Shown here one piece after another: positions 43,651-52,768 of a DNA stretch of 64,000 nucleotides. The stretch comes from Paractinoplanes pyxinae (GTDB lineage Bacteria; Actinomycetota; Actinomycetes; Mycobacteriales; Micromonosporaceae). The stretch lies in contig NZ_JAPNTZ010000001.1 of assembly GCF_026626335.1 (NCBI RefSeq), positions 248,001 through 312,000 of the forward strand, written 5' to 3'. The notes under the pieces are model-generated. The model searched no databases and was not told where the DNA came from. It worked only from the letters and a program-made list of their open reading frames with translations. Position 1 is the first letter of the stretch. Each line of letters begins with the position of its first letter. Made by a program: the position numbers and the translations under genes.

Positions 43651-44678
43651 CCGGGGCGGTCATGCGTTCGGTGGTGTTCGAGAAGCCGGGACCGGCGTCG
43701 GTGCTGCACGTGATCGAGCGGGACGTCCCGCCGGTGGGCGCGGGTGAGGTCCGCGTCCGGGTCGCGGTGGCCGGGGTCAACCCGACCGACGTCGGCGCGC
43801 GGGCCGGGCGGGGGACCACCGACGGCACGACGGCCGCGGTGCACGTGCCGGGGCAGGACGGCGCCGGCGTGGTGGACGCGGTCGGCGAGGGCGTCACGGG
43901 CGTGGCCGTCGGCGACCGGGTCTGGGTCTGGGACGCCGCCTGGCGGCGGTCGGAGGGAACCACCCAGCAGTACGTCGTGCTGCCGCAGCGGCACGTCGTC
44001 GCGCTGCCGGACGGGGTGTCGTTCGACGTGGGGGCCGCCCTCGGCATCCCGGCGCTGACCGCGCACCGAGCCCTGACCAGCGCGGCCGACGGCCCGCGGC
44101 GGCTGGCCCCGGGCGCCCTGGCCGGGCGGACCGTCCTGGTGGCCGGGGGCGCCGGAGCGGTCGGCAACGCGGCGATCCAGCTGGCCAAGTGGGCCGGCGC
44201 GACAGTGCTGACGACGGTCGCCGGACCGGCCAAGGCGACCCTGGCCCGGGCGGCCGGAGCCGACGTGGTGATCGACTACCGGGCCGAGGACGTCGTGGCC
44301 CGGGTCCGCGAGTCGGGCCGCGCCCCGGACGTGATCGTCGAGGTGGCGGCGGCCCACAACATGGCCCTGGACGTGGAGGTCGTGGCCGAGCAGGGGACGA
44401 TCGCCATCTACACGCCCGGGTCCGGCCCGCTGCCCGTGCCGGCCGCGAAGTGCATGGTCAAGAGCGTCCAGCTGCAGTTCATCCTGACCTACGTGACGAC
44501 CACCGAGCAGAAGGACGCCGCCGTCGCCGCGGTCACCGAGGCCGTGGCGGACAAGGCTCTCCGGGTCGGCGCGGACGCCGGCCTGCCGCTGACCCGGTTC
44601 CCGCTGGCCGAGGCGGCGGCCGCCCACCAGGCCGTGGAGAAGCACACGGTGGGCAAAGTCCTGATCGACATCCCGTGA
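43647..44678 (+). CDS. NADPH:quinone reductase-like oxidoreductase (MDR family)
   Basis: A 343-residue medium-chain reductase. The GroES-like half (about 1-130) is followed by a Rossmann half with the nucleotide site VAGGAGAVGNAAIQLAKWAG near residues 160-180. No zinc-ligand cysteines are present. It resembles quinone reductases or zeta-crystallins. GTG 43647 overlaps the stop of the GlcG-like gene (GTGA). A second oxidoreductase of the same superfamily lies at 5356, but sequence and regulation differ. Confidence 0.9.
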   Translation: MTGAVMRSVVFEKPGPASVLHVIERDVPPVGAGEVRVRVAVAGVNPTDVGARAGRGTTDGTTAAVHVPGQDGAGVVDAVGEGVTGVAVGDRVWVWDAAWRRSEGTTQQYVVLPQRHVVALPDGVSFDVGAALGIPALTAHRALTSAADGPRRLAPGALAGRTVLVAGGAGAVGNAAIQLAKWAGATVLTTVAGPAKATLARAAGADVVIDYRAEDVVARVRESGRAPDVIVEVAAAHNMALDVEVVAEQGTIAIYTPGSGPLPVPAAKCMVKSVQLQFILTYVTTTEQKDAAVAAVTEAVADKALRVGADAGLPLTRFPLAEAAAAHQAVEKHTVGKVLIDIP

Positions 44679-44755
44679 GAGACGGCGGAGGGGCCGGCGG
44701 TCACACCGGTCGAACGACGTATGGGCGCCGGCCGGGACCGCCGAACGATGAGGGG

Positions 44756-45730
44756 GTGACGACACAGCGGATCCCGCTCAACACGTTCGCCGTCGGATTC
44801 GGGCTGGCTGGGGTGGCCGAGGCGTGGAGTGCGGCGGCGCCCGTGCTCGGGCTGCCGGGGTGGGCGCCGCAAGTGTTCTGGGTGATCGCCGCGGTTGCCT
44901 GGTTGTGGCTGGTGACCGCGCACCTCGTCCGCGGCGTCCGGGCCACCCAGCGGCTGCGCGATCAGCTACGGCATCCGGCCCAGGGGCCGCTGGCCGCGCT
45001 GGTGCCCGTGGTCGCCCTGCTGCTCGGGGCCGACCTCAGCCGGTACGCGGCGGGCGCCGGCCGCCTGGTCGTGGTGCTGGCGCTGGTCGCGGCGGCGGTG
45101 TTCGCCGGCTGGCTGATCAGCACCTGGCTGCGGGGCGAGCTGGAGCTGGCGGCGGTGCACGGCGGCTACCTGCTGCCGACGGTCGCGGCCGGGCTGGTCG
45201 GGGCCGACGCCGCGGCCACCGTGGGCCTGCCGGAAGTCGGCTGGGCCGCGTTCGGCGTCGGCGTCTTCTTCTGGGTCGTGGTGACCACGCTGATCCTGCT
45301 GCGGATCATCGTCCGGCCCGCCCTGCCCGACGCGCTGACGCCGACCCTGGCCATCCTGCTGGCCCCGCCGCCGGTGGCCGGGCTGGCCTGGTTCGCCCTG
45401 GCCGGGCCGGTCGCGAGCCCGGCGCCGGCCGCCCTGGCCGGGCTCGCGGCGCTGTTCGTCCTGATCCAGCTCGCGCTCGTCCCGCGCTATCGGCGGCTGA
45501 CCTTCTCGCTCGGCTTCTGGTCGTTCACCTTCCCGACGGCGGCGACCGTCGCGTTCACCTTCGAATGGCTCGAGATCACCGCGGCCCCCGGGCGGTCGGC
45601 GATCACCGCCGTCCTGCTGATCGCTTTGACCGGGTTCGTCGGCGTTCTCGGTGTCCGGTCGGTGCGGGCCCGGACCACGGCGCTGCGCACGCTGACCGTG
45701 GCCGATGACAAAGACGCTACCGTTCGGTGA
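44756..45730 (+). CDS. TDT family transporter (TehA/SLAC1-like) permease
   Basis: A 324-residue protein with about ten hydrophobic helices. The N-terminus (IPLNTFAVGFGLAGVAEAW) and later FSLGFWSFTFPTAATVAFTF are characteristic of the tellurite-resistance/dicarboxylate TDT family, which includes anion channels and exporters. The substrate is unknown. GTG 44756 is the only reasonable start; a GAGGGG directly touches it, so the ribosome site is atypical. Its stop overlaps a possible GTG start (45727) of the ABC ATPase, linking it to the following transporter genes. Confidence 0.87.
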   Translation: MTTQRIPLNTFAVGFGLAGVAEAWSAAAPVLGLPGWAPQVFWVIAAVAWLWLVTAHLVRGVRATQRLRDQLRHPAQGPLAALVPVVALLLGADLSRYAAGAGRLVVVLALVAAAVFAGWLISTWLRGELELAAVHGGYLLPTVAAGLVGADAAATVGLPEVGWAAFGVGVFFWVVVTTLILLRIIVRPALPDALTPTLAILLAPPPVAGLAWFALAGPVASPAPAALAGLAALFVLIQLALVPRYRRLTFSLGFWSFTFPTAATVAFTFEWLEITAAPGRSAITAVLLIALTGFVGVLGVRSVRARTTALRTLTVADDKDATVR

Positions 45731-45753
45731 GTTCGCGATCTTGGGAGCGTGGG

Positions 45754-46473
45754 GTGCCGGTTCTGGTCGAGGTGGAGAACCTCGTGAAAAGCTTTCCGCT
45801 CGGACGGGGCGGACCGGTCGTGCCGGTGCTGCGGGGCATCACGGCGCAAGTCTCGCCGGGAGAGTTCGTCGCCGTGGTCGGCCCGAGCGGGTCGGGGAAG
45901 TCGACGCTGCTCTACTGCATGTCCGGGCTGGAACCGGCGACCGCCGGCGAGGTGCGCCTGTTGGGCCGTACGGTGGGCTCGCTCAGCCGCAATGCGCTGG
46001 CGACCCTGCGCCGCGACCACATCGGGTTCGTCTTCCAGTCGTACAACCTGATCCCGTCGCTGACCGCGCGCGAGAACGTCGCCCTGCCGGCCCGCCTGGC
46101 CCGCCGCCGCATCAGCGCGACCGAGATCGATCAGGCGCTGGCCGATGTGGGCCTCACCGAGCAGGCGTCGCACCGGCCGGGCGCCCTCTCCGGCGGCCAG
46201 CAGCAGCGCGTGGCTCTGGCCCGGGTGCTCGCCCTGCGGCCCGACGTGGTCTTCGCCGACGAGCCGACCGGCGCCCTCGACACCGAGTCCGGCGCCCAGG
46301 TGCTCGACCTGTTGGCCAAGGTGCCGGGCGACGGCCGCTCGCTGATCATGGTGACCCACGACCTGCAGGCGGCCGCCCGGGCCGACCGGGTGCTGGTGCT
46401 GCGGGACGGCGTGATCCACCGCGAGCTCGACCACCCCAGCGCCGACGACGTGTTCACCGCGATCACATGCTGA
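45754..46473 (+). CDS. ABC transporter ATP-binding protein (MacB/LolD type)
   Basis: A 239-residue ATPase with Walker A GPSGSGKSTL, Q-loop FVFQSYNLIP, signature LSGGQQQRVALARVL, Walker B VVFADEPTGALD and H-loop THDLQA. It belongs to the MacB/LolD/BceA-like class that pairs with FtsX-type permeases. GTG 45754 has GGGAG 6 bases upstream; GTG 45727, overlapping the previous stop, is an alternative. The permease start lies inside its last codons. Confidence 0.92.
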   Translation: MPVLVEVENLVKSFPLGRGGPVVPVLRGITAQVSPGEFVAVVGPSGSGKSTLLYCMSGLEPATAGEVRLLGRTVGSLSRNALATLRRDHIGFVFQSYNLIPSLTARENVALPARLARRRISATEIDQALADVGLTEQASHRPGALSGGQQQRVALARVLALRPDVVFADEPTGALDTESGAQVLDLLAKVPGDGRSLIMVTHDLQAAARADRVLVLRDGVIHRELDHPSADDVFTAITC

Positions 46474-47777
46474 GGCTGATCCTGAGCGACCTGGTCGCCA
46501 ACGCCCGGATCTGGCTCGGCACGCTGCTGATCGCCCTGGCCACAGGGACGGTGGGTGCGGTGGCGGCGAGCGACATCCGAACCGCCATCGAGGCCGGGGG
46601 CACGGACGCCCTCGCCCTGTACGCGATCAGCGGCGTGATGATCGCCTTCACCACGATCACCGCGCTGATCGTCGCCGGCTCGGTGGCCGGCCTGACCGTG
46701 GCGCTGCAGCAGCGGGCGTACGCGTTGTGGCAGCTGGTCGGCGTCCGGCCGGCGTACGTCCGGATCGTGGTGACCACCCAGCTGCTCGTCGTCTCGTTGA
46801 TCGGGAGCGTGCTCGGCTGCCTGGCCGCGCTTCCGCTCCTCGGGCCGCTCTATAGGTTCTCGCTGGCCGGCTCGCCCGAGCTGGCCGATCTGCGCCCGGT
46901 CCTCGGCGCCGGCGGGGCCGTTCCGGTCGTGGTGTTCGTGACCCTCGTCGTCACGCTGGCCGGTTCACGCAGCGCCGGCCGGGCCGCCCGGACGCCGCCG
47001 ATCCGGTCGCTGCACGAGACCGACCGGCCCGACCAGCCGATGACCGCGGGCCGGTGGGTGGGCGGCCTGATCGCGGTGCTGGCCGTGGCCGGCATCGTCG
47101 CCAGCCTGCCCGGCACCGCGCCGGACCAGCTCTCCGTCCCGTTGATGCTGATCGCCCCCCTGACCGCGGGCGTGCTGGCCGCCTTCGCGCCGCTGTACCT
47201 GGCCCGGTTGCTGCGCGGGTGGACCGCCCTGGTGCCCGACCAGATCTCGAGCGCCTGGTATCTGGCCCGCAGCAGCACCGCGTACGGCGTCGCCCGCAGC
47301 ACCGCCACGATCAGCCCCATCACCGTCGCGGTGGCCCTGGCCGGCGGCCTGTACGCGGCGAACGGCACCGCCTCGGACGGCGGGACGGTGACGGCGGGCT
47401 CGGTCGTCCTGCTGCTCGGCGGCCCGCTGCTGCTGGCCCTGCTGGGGGCCACGGCCACCATCTTCATGGCCGGCCGCCGCCGCGACCGCGAGTTCGCCCT
47501 GGTCGTCGCGGCCGGCGCGACCCGGGCCGTGGTGCTGGCGGCCGCCGCGTGGGAGGCGGTCATCTACACCGTCACCGCCACGATCCTGGGCGCGGTGGCC
47601 GTCGGTGTCGCCGCGCTGGCCGGGGGATGGGCGGCGGACACGGGGACGCCCTCGTTCGGCCTGGCCGCGATCGGCGCGGTCGCCGGCATCGGGCTGCTGC
47701 TGACCCTGGTCGCGACCGTGCTGCCGACCGCGGTCGCCCTGCGCCGGGACCTGCCGCAGACCCTCGCCGCGGAGTGA
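46467..47777 (+). CDS. FtsX-like ABC transporter permease
   Basis: A 436-residue membrane protein with two FtsX-like units: N-terminal helices and a conserved GTVGAVAASDIRTAIEAGG loop, the first four-helix core (about 60-180), and a second core near 300-430 with RRRDREFALVVAAGATRAVV. This is the permease of the preceding ATPase, overlapping it by 7 bases. Such type VII ABC systems export or mechanically transmit signals for lipoproteins, peptides or antibiotics. The sensor kinase just downstream could be a companion, as in Bce-like modules, but that is only inferred. Confidence 0.88.
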   Translation: MLRLILSDLVANARIWLGTLLIALATGTVGAVAASDIRTAIEAGGTDALALYAISGVMIAFTTITALIVAGSVAGLTVALQQRAYALWQLVGVRPAYVRIVVTTQLLVVSLIGSVLGCLAALPLLGPLYRFSLAGSPELADLRPVLGAGGAVPVVVFVTLVVTLAGSRSAGRAARTPPIRSLHETDRPDQPMTAGRWVGGLIAVLAVAGIVASLPGTAPDQLSVPLMLIAPLTAGVLAAFAPLYLARLLRGWTALVPDQISSAWYLARSSTAYGVARSTATISPITVAVALAGGLYAANGTASDGGTVTAGSVVLLLGGPLLLALLGATATIFMAGRRRDREFALVVAAGATRAVVLAAAAWEAVIYTVTATILGAVAVGVAALAGGWAADTGTPSFGLAAIGAVAGIGLLLTLVATVLPTAVALRRDLPQTLAAE

Positions 47778-47838
47778 GGGCGCCGCGGCCCGCGGAGAGC
47801 CGCTCAGTCCTTTCCGGCAGGCTGCCGATGGAGGGAGT

Positions 47839-49962
47839 ATGCGGTGGGCTCGCGGTGCGCTCGGCTATTGGCGGTCCGCGGCCCTGCCCCTGCTGATCTG
47901 GCTGCTGGTGGCCCTGGTGGCGACGACCGGGCTGCTGTGGCAGCAGCACAACAGCCGGCAGGCCACGGCGCAGCGGTTCGAGCTGCGGGTCGCGCTGATG
48001 CGGGACTTCGTCACCAGCTACACCGCCGACCTCATCCAGCGCGAAGGCGTGCAGGCCCGGGCGTCGCTGACCGGCGCCACGGTCGAGGCGTCACAGTTCA
48101 AGCAGGCCGTCGCCGGGTTCGGCTATCCGGCCGCGGTGCTGCTCGACTCGCGCGGCCGGGCGGTGCAGGTCACGCCGGCCGACCCGAGGGCGATCGGCCA
48201 GGATCTGGCTTCCCGGTACGGGCATCTGCGCACTGCCCTGAACCAGGGCATCCCGGCGGTGTCGCCGGTCGTGCGGTCCGCCGTCCGGGGCGAGCCGGTG
48301 GTGGCCTTCGCCGTGCCGTTCGACTCCATGGCCGGCCGGCGCGTGTTCTCGGGCGCGGTCGCGATCCGGGACAGCCCGCTGTCGGCGTACCTGAGCAGCG
48401 CTCTGTCCCTGGCCGGAGCGCAGATTCAGCTGGTCGACTCCACCGGCAGCATCGTGGCCGCCAACCGGCCCCTGAGCATCGGCGCCATCCCCACCCTGGC
48501 CGGCGAGAACGCGCCGCTGGCGGCGGCCGTGAAGCAGAAGGCGCACAGCCGGTACCGGGCCGGCGGGCAGTGGTGGCGATACACGGTCGTCCCCATCGCC
48601 GGCACACCGTGGCAGCTGTCGGCCACGGTCAGCGAGAACGTGCTGTACGCGGCGCAGGCCGGCAGCGAGATCGCCGGCCGGGCCGCCCTGATCGGCGCGG
48701 CGGCGGTGGGGCTGCTGGTGGTCGCGGCCATCGCCCGGGCCCGGCGCAGCCGCCAGGAGCTGGCCACCAGCGAGCAGCGGTTCCGGAAGGTCTTCGACGA
48801 CGCCGCCGTCGGCATGACCCTCACCGACACCCACGGCCGGCTGGTCCGCGTCAACCCGGTCGCCTGCCAGCTGTTCGGCCGGTCCGAGGCCGACCTCATC
48901 GGCCGCCACTACATCGACCTGATCCACCCGGACGACGTCGACCGGGTGCGCGACCACGGCCGGGACTGGTTCGAGCAGGGCGTCGAGGGCATCCGCCTCG
49001 ACCATCGGTTCCTGCACGCCGACGGGCACGTCATCGAGGCCTCGATCACCAGCGCCGTGCTGCGCGACAGCGACGGCCTGCCCACGCACTTCGCCACCCA
49101 CATCGTCGACATGACCGAGCGCCACGCCCTGGAACGGGCCCGGCTGGCCAACGAGGCCGAGCTGGCCGAGCGGGCCCACCAGCTGCAGGAGGCCAACGCC
49201 AACCTGGCCGACTTCATCGCCATGCTCAGCCACGACGTCCAGCAGCCGCTGACCAAGATCGTGGGGCTGGGCGAGCTGCTGCTGGAGGACTGGGAGGTCG
49301 CGCCCGAGCAGGACAAGCACGGCGACGTCGTACGCATCACGGCCGCCGGTCATCGGGCCAGCGAACTGGTCAACGACGTCCTCACCCTGGCCCGCCTGGA
49401 CGCCGGCGCCATGCGAGCCCGGCCGGTCAGCGTCGACCTCTGCCACCTGGTCCGCTCGGTGGTCAGCGCCACCCAGGCCGGCGAGGCCACGCCGACCACC
49501 GTCGTCGCTCCCGACCAGACCCGCGGCCTGGCCGACGGCAAGCTGCTCGAACTGATCCTGGGCAACCTGCTGGCCAACGCCACCAAGTACGGCAAGCCGC
49601 CGATCGTGGTGACCGTGGCCAACCGCCGCGACCACGTCGAGATCCGGGTCGCCGACCACGGCGAGGGCGTGCCGGAAGCCTTCGTGCCCCACCTGTTCGA
49701 CCGGTTCGCCCGGGCCGAGAGCGGGGTCGCCACCACCACGGCCGGCACCGGTCTCGGCCTCTACCTGGTGCGGCAGCTGGCCGAGGCGAGCGGGCTGGAC
49801 GTCAGCTACGAGCCCAACCAGCCCTGCGGCGCCGCCTTCCTGGTCACCGTCCCGTTCGCCGAGCAGGCCCCGCACCCGGTCCGGTCCGGCTTCACCCGGG
49901 CCGGCCTGAAGGCTCACGGCATGGACGCCTCGGCTCGCGACCGTACCCGCCCGGCCGGCTGA
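47839..49962 (+). CDS. PAS-containing sensor histidine kinase
   Basis: A 707-residue membrane kinase. Transmembrane helix 1 (about 14-34) and helix 2 (about 275-295) enclose an extracellular double-Cache-like sensor. A PAS domain spans about 310-430, followed by a HisKA domain with phosphorylatable His465 in MLSHDVQQPLTKI and an HATPase with N-box GNLLANATKYG, G1 VADHGEGVP and G2 GTGLGLYLV. All catalytic boxes are present. No response regulator is adjacent, so it is an orphan in this window. ATG 47839 has a GGAGG 4 bases upstream. Confidence 0.9.
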   Translation: MRWARGALGYWRSAALPLLIWLLVALVATTGLLWQQHNSRQATAQRFELRVALMRDFVTSYTADLIQREGVQARASLTGATVEASQFKQAVAGFGYPAAVLLDSRGRAVQVTPADPRAIGQDLASRYGHLRTALNQGIPAVSPVVRSAVRGEPVVAFAVPFDSMAGRRVFSGAVAIRDSPLSAYLSSALSLAGAQIQLVDSTGSIVAANRPLSIGAIPTLAGENAPLAAAVKQKAHSRYRAGGQWWRYTVVPIAGTPWQLSATVSENVLYAAQAGSEIAGRAALIGAAAVGLLVVAAIARARRSRQELATSEQRFRKVFDDAAVGMTLTDTHGRLVRVNPVACQLFGRSEADLIGRHYIDLIHPDDVDRVRDHGRDWFEQGVEGIRLDHRFLHADGHVIEASITSAVLRDSDGLPTHFATHIVDMTERHALERARLANEAELAERAHQLQEANANLADFIAMLSHDVQQPLTKIVGLGELLLEDWEVAPEQDKHGDVVRITAAGHRASELVNDVLTLARLDAGAMRARPVSVDLCHLVRSVVSATQAGEATPTTVVAPDQTRGLADGKLLELILGNLLANATKYGKPPIVVTVANRRDHVEIRVADHGEGVPEAFVPHLFDRFARAESGVATTTAGTGLGLYLVRQLAEASGLDVSYEPNQPCGAAFLVTVPFAEQAPHPVRSGFTRAGLKAHGMDASARDRTRPAG

Positions 49963-50100
49963 CCCGCCCCGCCGGCCGGCAACTACAACGCTGGTATGAG
50001 ATGCCTGCTGCGGTGGTGGGAGATCGGGCCCCGAACCCTTCCGCGCCGCGGAACCGGTCTGCTTTCGTGAGGCCTCCGATGCCAATTGAAAGGGATTCTC

Positions 50101-50589
50101 ATGGGGGCAAATCTGCTGCGCCGGGCGGTCACCGTGGCCGCCTCGGCGGCCGTGCTGGCCGGCCTGATCGCCACGCCGGCCGCGGCGGCGCCGGTCAACC
50201 GCGACGTCTGCAAGACCGTGAAGAACACGGACGGCACGTTCTCGTTCGCGGCCTGCGTCTTCATCAACTCCAACGACGAGCGGGACGACCTGACCTACCG
50301 CGTCGACGCATGGCGGGTCTGGAACATCCCGCTGGCCCGTGGCGGCCACACCGACCTGCTGACCAACGTCGTCTGGCACGGGGTGAACTGGAACCAGGTG
50401 TCACCCCCGCAACCGGTGACCATCAACTTCGGCAACATCGCCGAGGGCGACACCGACGACTGGTACCAGGGCGGCTGGTACGTGCCCAAGCAGAACACCG
50501 TCTGGGTCGAGGTGCACGACCCGTTCGCCCCGAAGTGCCAGCGCGTCTTCTTCAACGAGGGCGGCGGCACCGCCGTCACCACCTGCTAG
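50101..50589 (+). CDS. Small secreted protein with four cysteines, unknown function
   Basis: A 162-residue protein with a Sec signal (about 1-34, LLRRAVTVAASAAVLAGLIA ending AAAA). The mature 128 residues contain four cysteines (DVCK, AACV, PKCQ, terminal TTC) that could form two disulfides, and many Trp residues. I recognise no family. AAAGGG lies 6-7 bases before ATG 50101; the upstream TTG 50086 is unlikely. The preceding 138-bp gap has a hairpin-like TTCCGC-GCC-GCGGAA at 50039-50053. It is convergent with the flippase-like gene and the stops overlap. Confidence 0.75.
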   Translation: MGANLLRRAVTVAASAAVLAGLIATPAAAAPVNRDVCKTVKNTDGTFSFAACVFINSNDERDDLTYRVDAWRVWNIPLARGGHTDLLTNVVWHGVNWNQVSPPQPVTINFGNIAEGDTDDWYQGGWYVPKQNTVWVEVHDPFAPKCQRVFFNEGGGTAVTTC

Positions 50590-51779
50590 GCGGTTGTGCG
50601 GCGCAGGGCCAGGGCGGTGCCGGTCAGGGCGAGGGCGGCGGCGCCCGCGGCCGACCACATGATGGCGGGCAGCGTGGGCGGCACGAGCCATTCCGTGGTG
50701 ACCACGAGGGCGGCGGTGGCGGCCCACAGGGGAGCCGAGGGCCAGCGGCCGCCCGCCGCCACCTGGGCGTTGACCAGCACGAAGACCAGCGCGTAGAGGG
50801 CGCCGGTGGTGGCGAAGACGGGGGCATACCGGCCGAGGCCGGTGTAGTCGTCACCACCGGCCAGGTGGAAGGCCAGGCCGCCGGCGAGGGCGGACGCCGC
50901 GATCAGCACGGCGCCGCAGCCGGCGACCAGGCCGGCCGCGATCAGCAGGGCGCGGCGGCTGCCCTGGGCCAGCTTGGGCAGGGCCAGCACGGTGACCACC
51001 TGCGGGGCCCACAGCGCGCCCTTGGTCAGCACGGCGCCGACCGCGTAGGCGCCGGACGCGTCGGCCGGCAGCAGGTGGCGGGCCAGGATCACGTCGGCGT
51101 ACGAGACGGCCAGCATGGCCAGGGTGGCCGAGCCGGCGGTGAAGACCTGCCGCGCGGTGAGGCCGTGGTCGCCGGGCGGGGCGCCGGGCGTACGGGCCAT
51201 GACCGCCAGCACCGGCGGCACGCCCAGCGCCAGCACCGTGGCCAGCAGCACCGAGCCGGTCAGGCCGAGTCCCAGCACCAGACCGGCGACGAGGCCGATG
51301 TACCGGCCCGCGGCCAGCACCGACATGCCCAGCGCCAGCCGCAGGAAGCGCTCGTCGCCCTGCAGCTCGCCGAGCCGTCGGCCACTGAGGACGATCGCGA
51401 AGGTGTAGACGGCCAGCAGCGGAATCAGCACCGGCGGCAGGTCGAGCAGCGGGCCGGCCACCGGCGTCAGCAACAGAACCGCGCCGCCGCACACGAGCGC
51501 GGTGATCAGGGCGACACGGCCGGCGGTGGCGCCGGGGTGGCGGGCCCGGCGCACCGCCATCGCGATCTGCAGGCCGGTGCCGGGCACCGAGGCGATCGCG
51601 ACGATGGCCAGCACGGTGGCCAGCGCGCCCAGCTCGGCCGCGCTCAGCCGGCGGGCGCCCAGCACCGGCACCACGTACCCGAAGGCGTTGGTGACCGCGC
51701 CCGCGACCGTGACCGCCGCGCCGGACAGCCCGATGCGGGTCTTCAGAGTCGGCCCTCCGCGACCGCTCGCGTGATCCAC
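50586..51779 (-). CDS. Polytopic membrane protein, polysaccharide flippase-like
   Basis: A 397-residue protein with about 12 hydrophobic helices and short loops, resembling oligosaccharide flippases (Wzx/MOP type): early GLSGAAVTVAGAVTNAFGYV, ARRLSAAELGALATVLAI and LPADASGAYAVGAVLTKGAL. Its role would be to move a lipid-linked glycan across the membrane. GTG 51779 has GAGGTG 7 bases upstream and overlaps the epimerase gene by 37 bases. It is the last gene of a four-gene envelope-sugar operon. Exact family membership needs a profile search. Confidence 0.78.
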   Translation of the reverse strand: MDHASGRGGPTLKTRIGLSGAAVTVAGAVTNAFGYVVPVLGARRLSAAELGALATVLAIVAIASVPGTGLQIAMAVRRARHPGATAGRVALITALVCGGAVLLLTPVAGPLLDLPPVLIPLLAVYTFAIVLSGRRLGELQGDERFLRLALGMSVLAAGRYIGLVAGLVLGLGLTGSVLLATVLALGVPPVLAVMARTPGAPPGDHGLTARQVFTAGSATLAMLAVSYADVILARHLLPADASGAYAVGAVLTKGALWAPQVVTVLALPKLAQGSRRALLIAAGLVAGCGAVLIAASALAGGLAFHLAGGDDYTGLGRYAPVFATTGALYALVFVLVNAQVAAGGRWPSAPLWAATAALVVTTEWLVPPTLPAIMWSAAGAAALALTGTALALRRTTA

Positions 51780-52768
51780 GGGATCACCTCGTCGAGCATG
51801 TCGTCGAGCGTCGTGCCGGCGGTGAAGCCGAGCACGTCGCGGGCCTTGGTCACGTCGGGCACCCGCATGGCCACGTCGTGCGCGAACGGCTCGTCGCTGA
51901 CGTGGCGGAAGGGCACCTCGGCTCCCTTGACCTTGCGCCAGATCAGCTCGGCCAGTTCGAGCACCGTCGTCGACTGCGCGGTCGAGAGGTTGAAGTCCTC
52001 GTTCCGGGCGGCCTCGTGCTCCATGGCGGTGACGATGCCGCGGGCCAGATCACCGCCGTACGTGTAATGCCGCACCTGTTCGCCGGAGCCCAGGACGTGC
52101 AGCGGGTCCTGTCCCTTGAGGACCTTCTGCACCAGGTCCGGCACGACGTGCGACATGGCCAGCTTGACGTTGCCCGACAGCACCTCGGCGTTGCCCAGGG
52201 CGCGGCCCTCGCCGACGCCGACGCAGTTGAACGGCCGGACGATCGTGTACGGCAGCTGGTACTGATCCCAGGCGGCGCGGGCGTAGTACTCGACGGCCAG
52301 CTTCTGGAACCCGTACGAGGAGCGGGGCGGCGGAACGGCCTTCTCGTCGCCCTCCTTGCTCGGCCAGCGGTCGGTCGACTCGTACACCATGGACGACGAG
52401 ATGTAGGTGACCTTCTGCAGCCGGCCGTCCCGGTGGGCGGCGATGGCCGCGTCGCACGAGGACGCCATGATCCGCTCGTTGGTGGCCAGCAGGTCGTACG
52501 CGTACGTGTGGAAGTACGAGATGCCGCCGATCATGGCCGCGCCCGCGATGAAGTGGTCGCAGCCCTCGAGCAGCTCGCCGACCAGCCGCGGGTCGCGGGC
52601 GTCGCCCTCGACGAACCGGAAACGCGGGTGGTCGTCGTAGGCGTGCGCCACCTTGCCGTACTTCGAGTAGTCGTCGAGGCCCACCACCTCGTGCCCCCGG
52701 CCGAGAAGTTCCTCGACCAGGTAGCCGCCGATGAACCCGGCCGAGCCGGTGACCAGAACCTTCGTCAC
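51743..52768 (-). CDS. NAD-dependent epimerase/dehydratase
   Basis: A 341-residue extended short-chain dehydrogenase with NAD motif TGSAGFIG (residues 7-14), catalytic Tyr/Lys in SSYGFQK (near 160) and GEQVRHYTYGGDLARG, typical of nucleotide-sugar epimerases. Substrate candidates are UDP- or GDP-sugars made by the neighbouring dehydrogenase. GTG 52768 overlaps the stop of the glycosyltransferase gene (GTGA). Confidence 0.9.
   Translation of the reverse strand: MTKVLVTGSAGFIGGYLVEELLGRGHEVVGLDDYSKYGKVAHAYDDHPRFRFVEGDARDPRLVGELLEGCDHFIAGAAMIGGISYFHTYAYDLLATNERIMASSCDAAIAAHRDGRLQKVTYISSSMVYESTDRWPSKEGDEKAVPPPRSSYGFQKLAVEYYARAAWDQYQLPYTIVRPFNCVGVGEGRALGNAEVLSGNVKLAMSHVVPDLVQKVLKGQDPLHVLGSGEQVRHYTYGGDLARGIVTAMEHEAARNEDFNLSTAQSTTVLELAELIWRKVKGAEVPFRHVSDEPFAHDVAMRVPDVTKARDVLGFTAGTTLDDMLDEVIPWITRAVAEGRL

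Noticed and set aside
44706..44721. Third TACGTC-N4-GACGTA-like site before the TDT permease gene
   Set aside because: Only one half-site (GACGTA) is intact; GTC-N4-GAC alone is expected every few kilobases in this DNA.
47844..52067. Open frame of about 1,400 codons on the plus strand
   Set aside because: It overlaps the histidine kinase in another frame, crosses several well-supported genes, and has shadow-frame composition.
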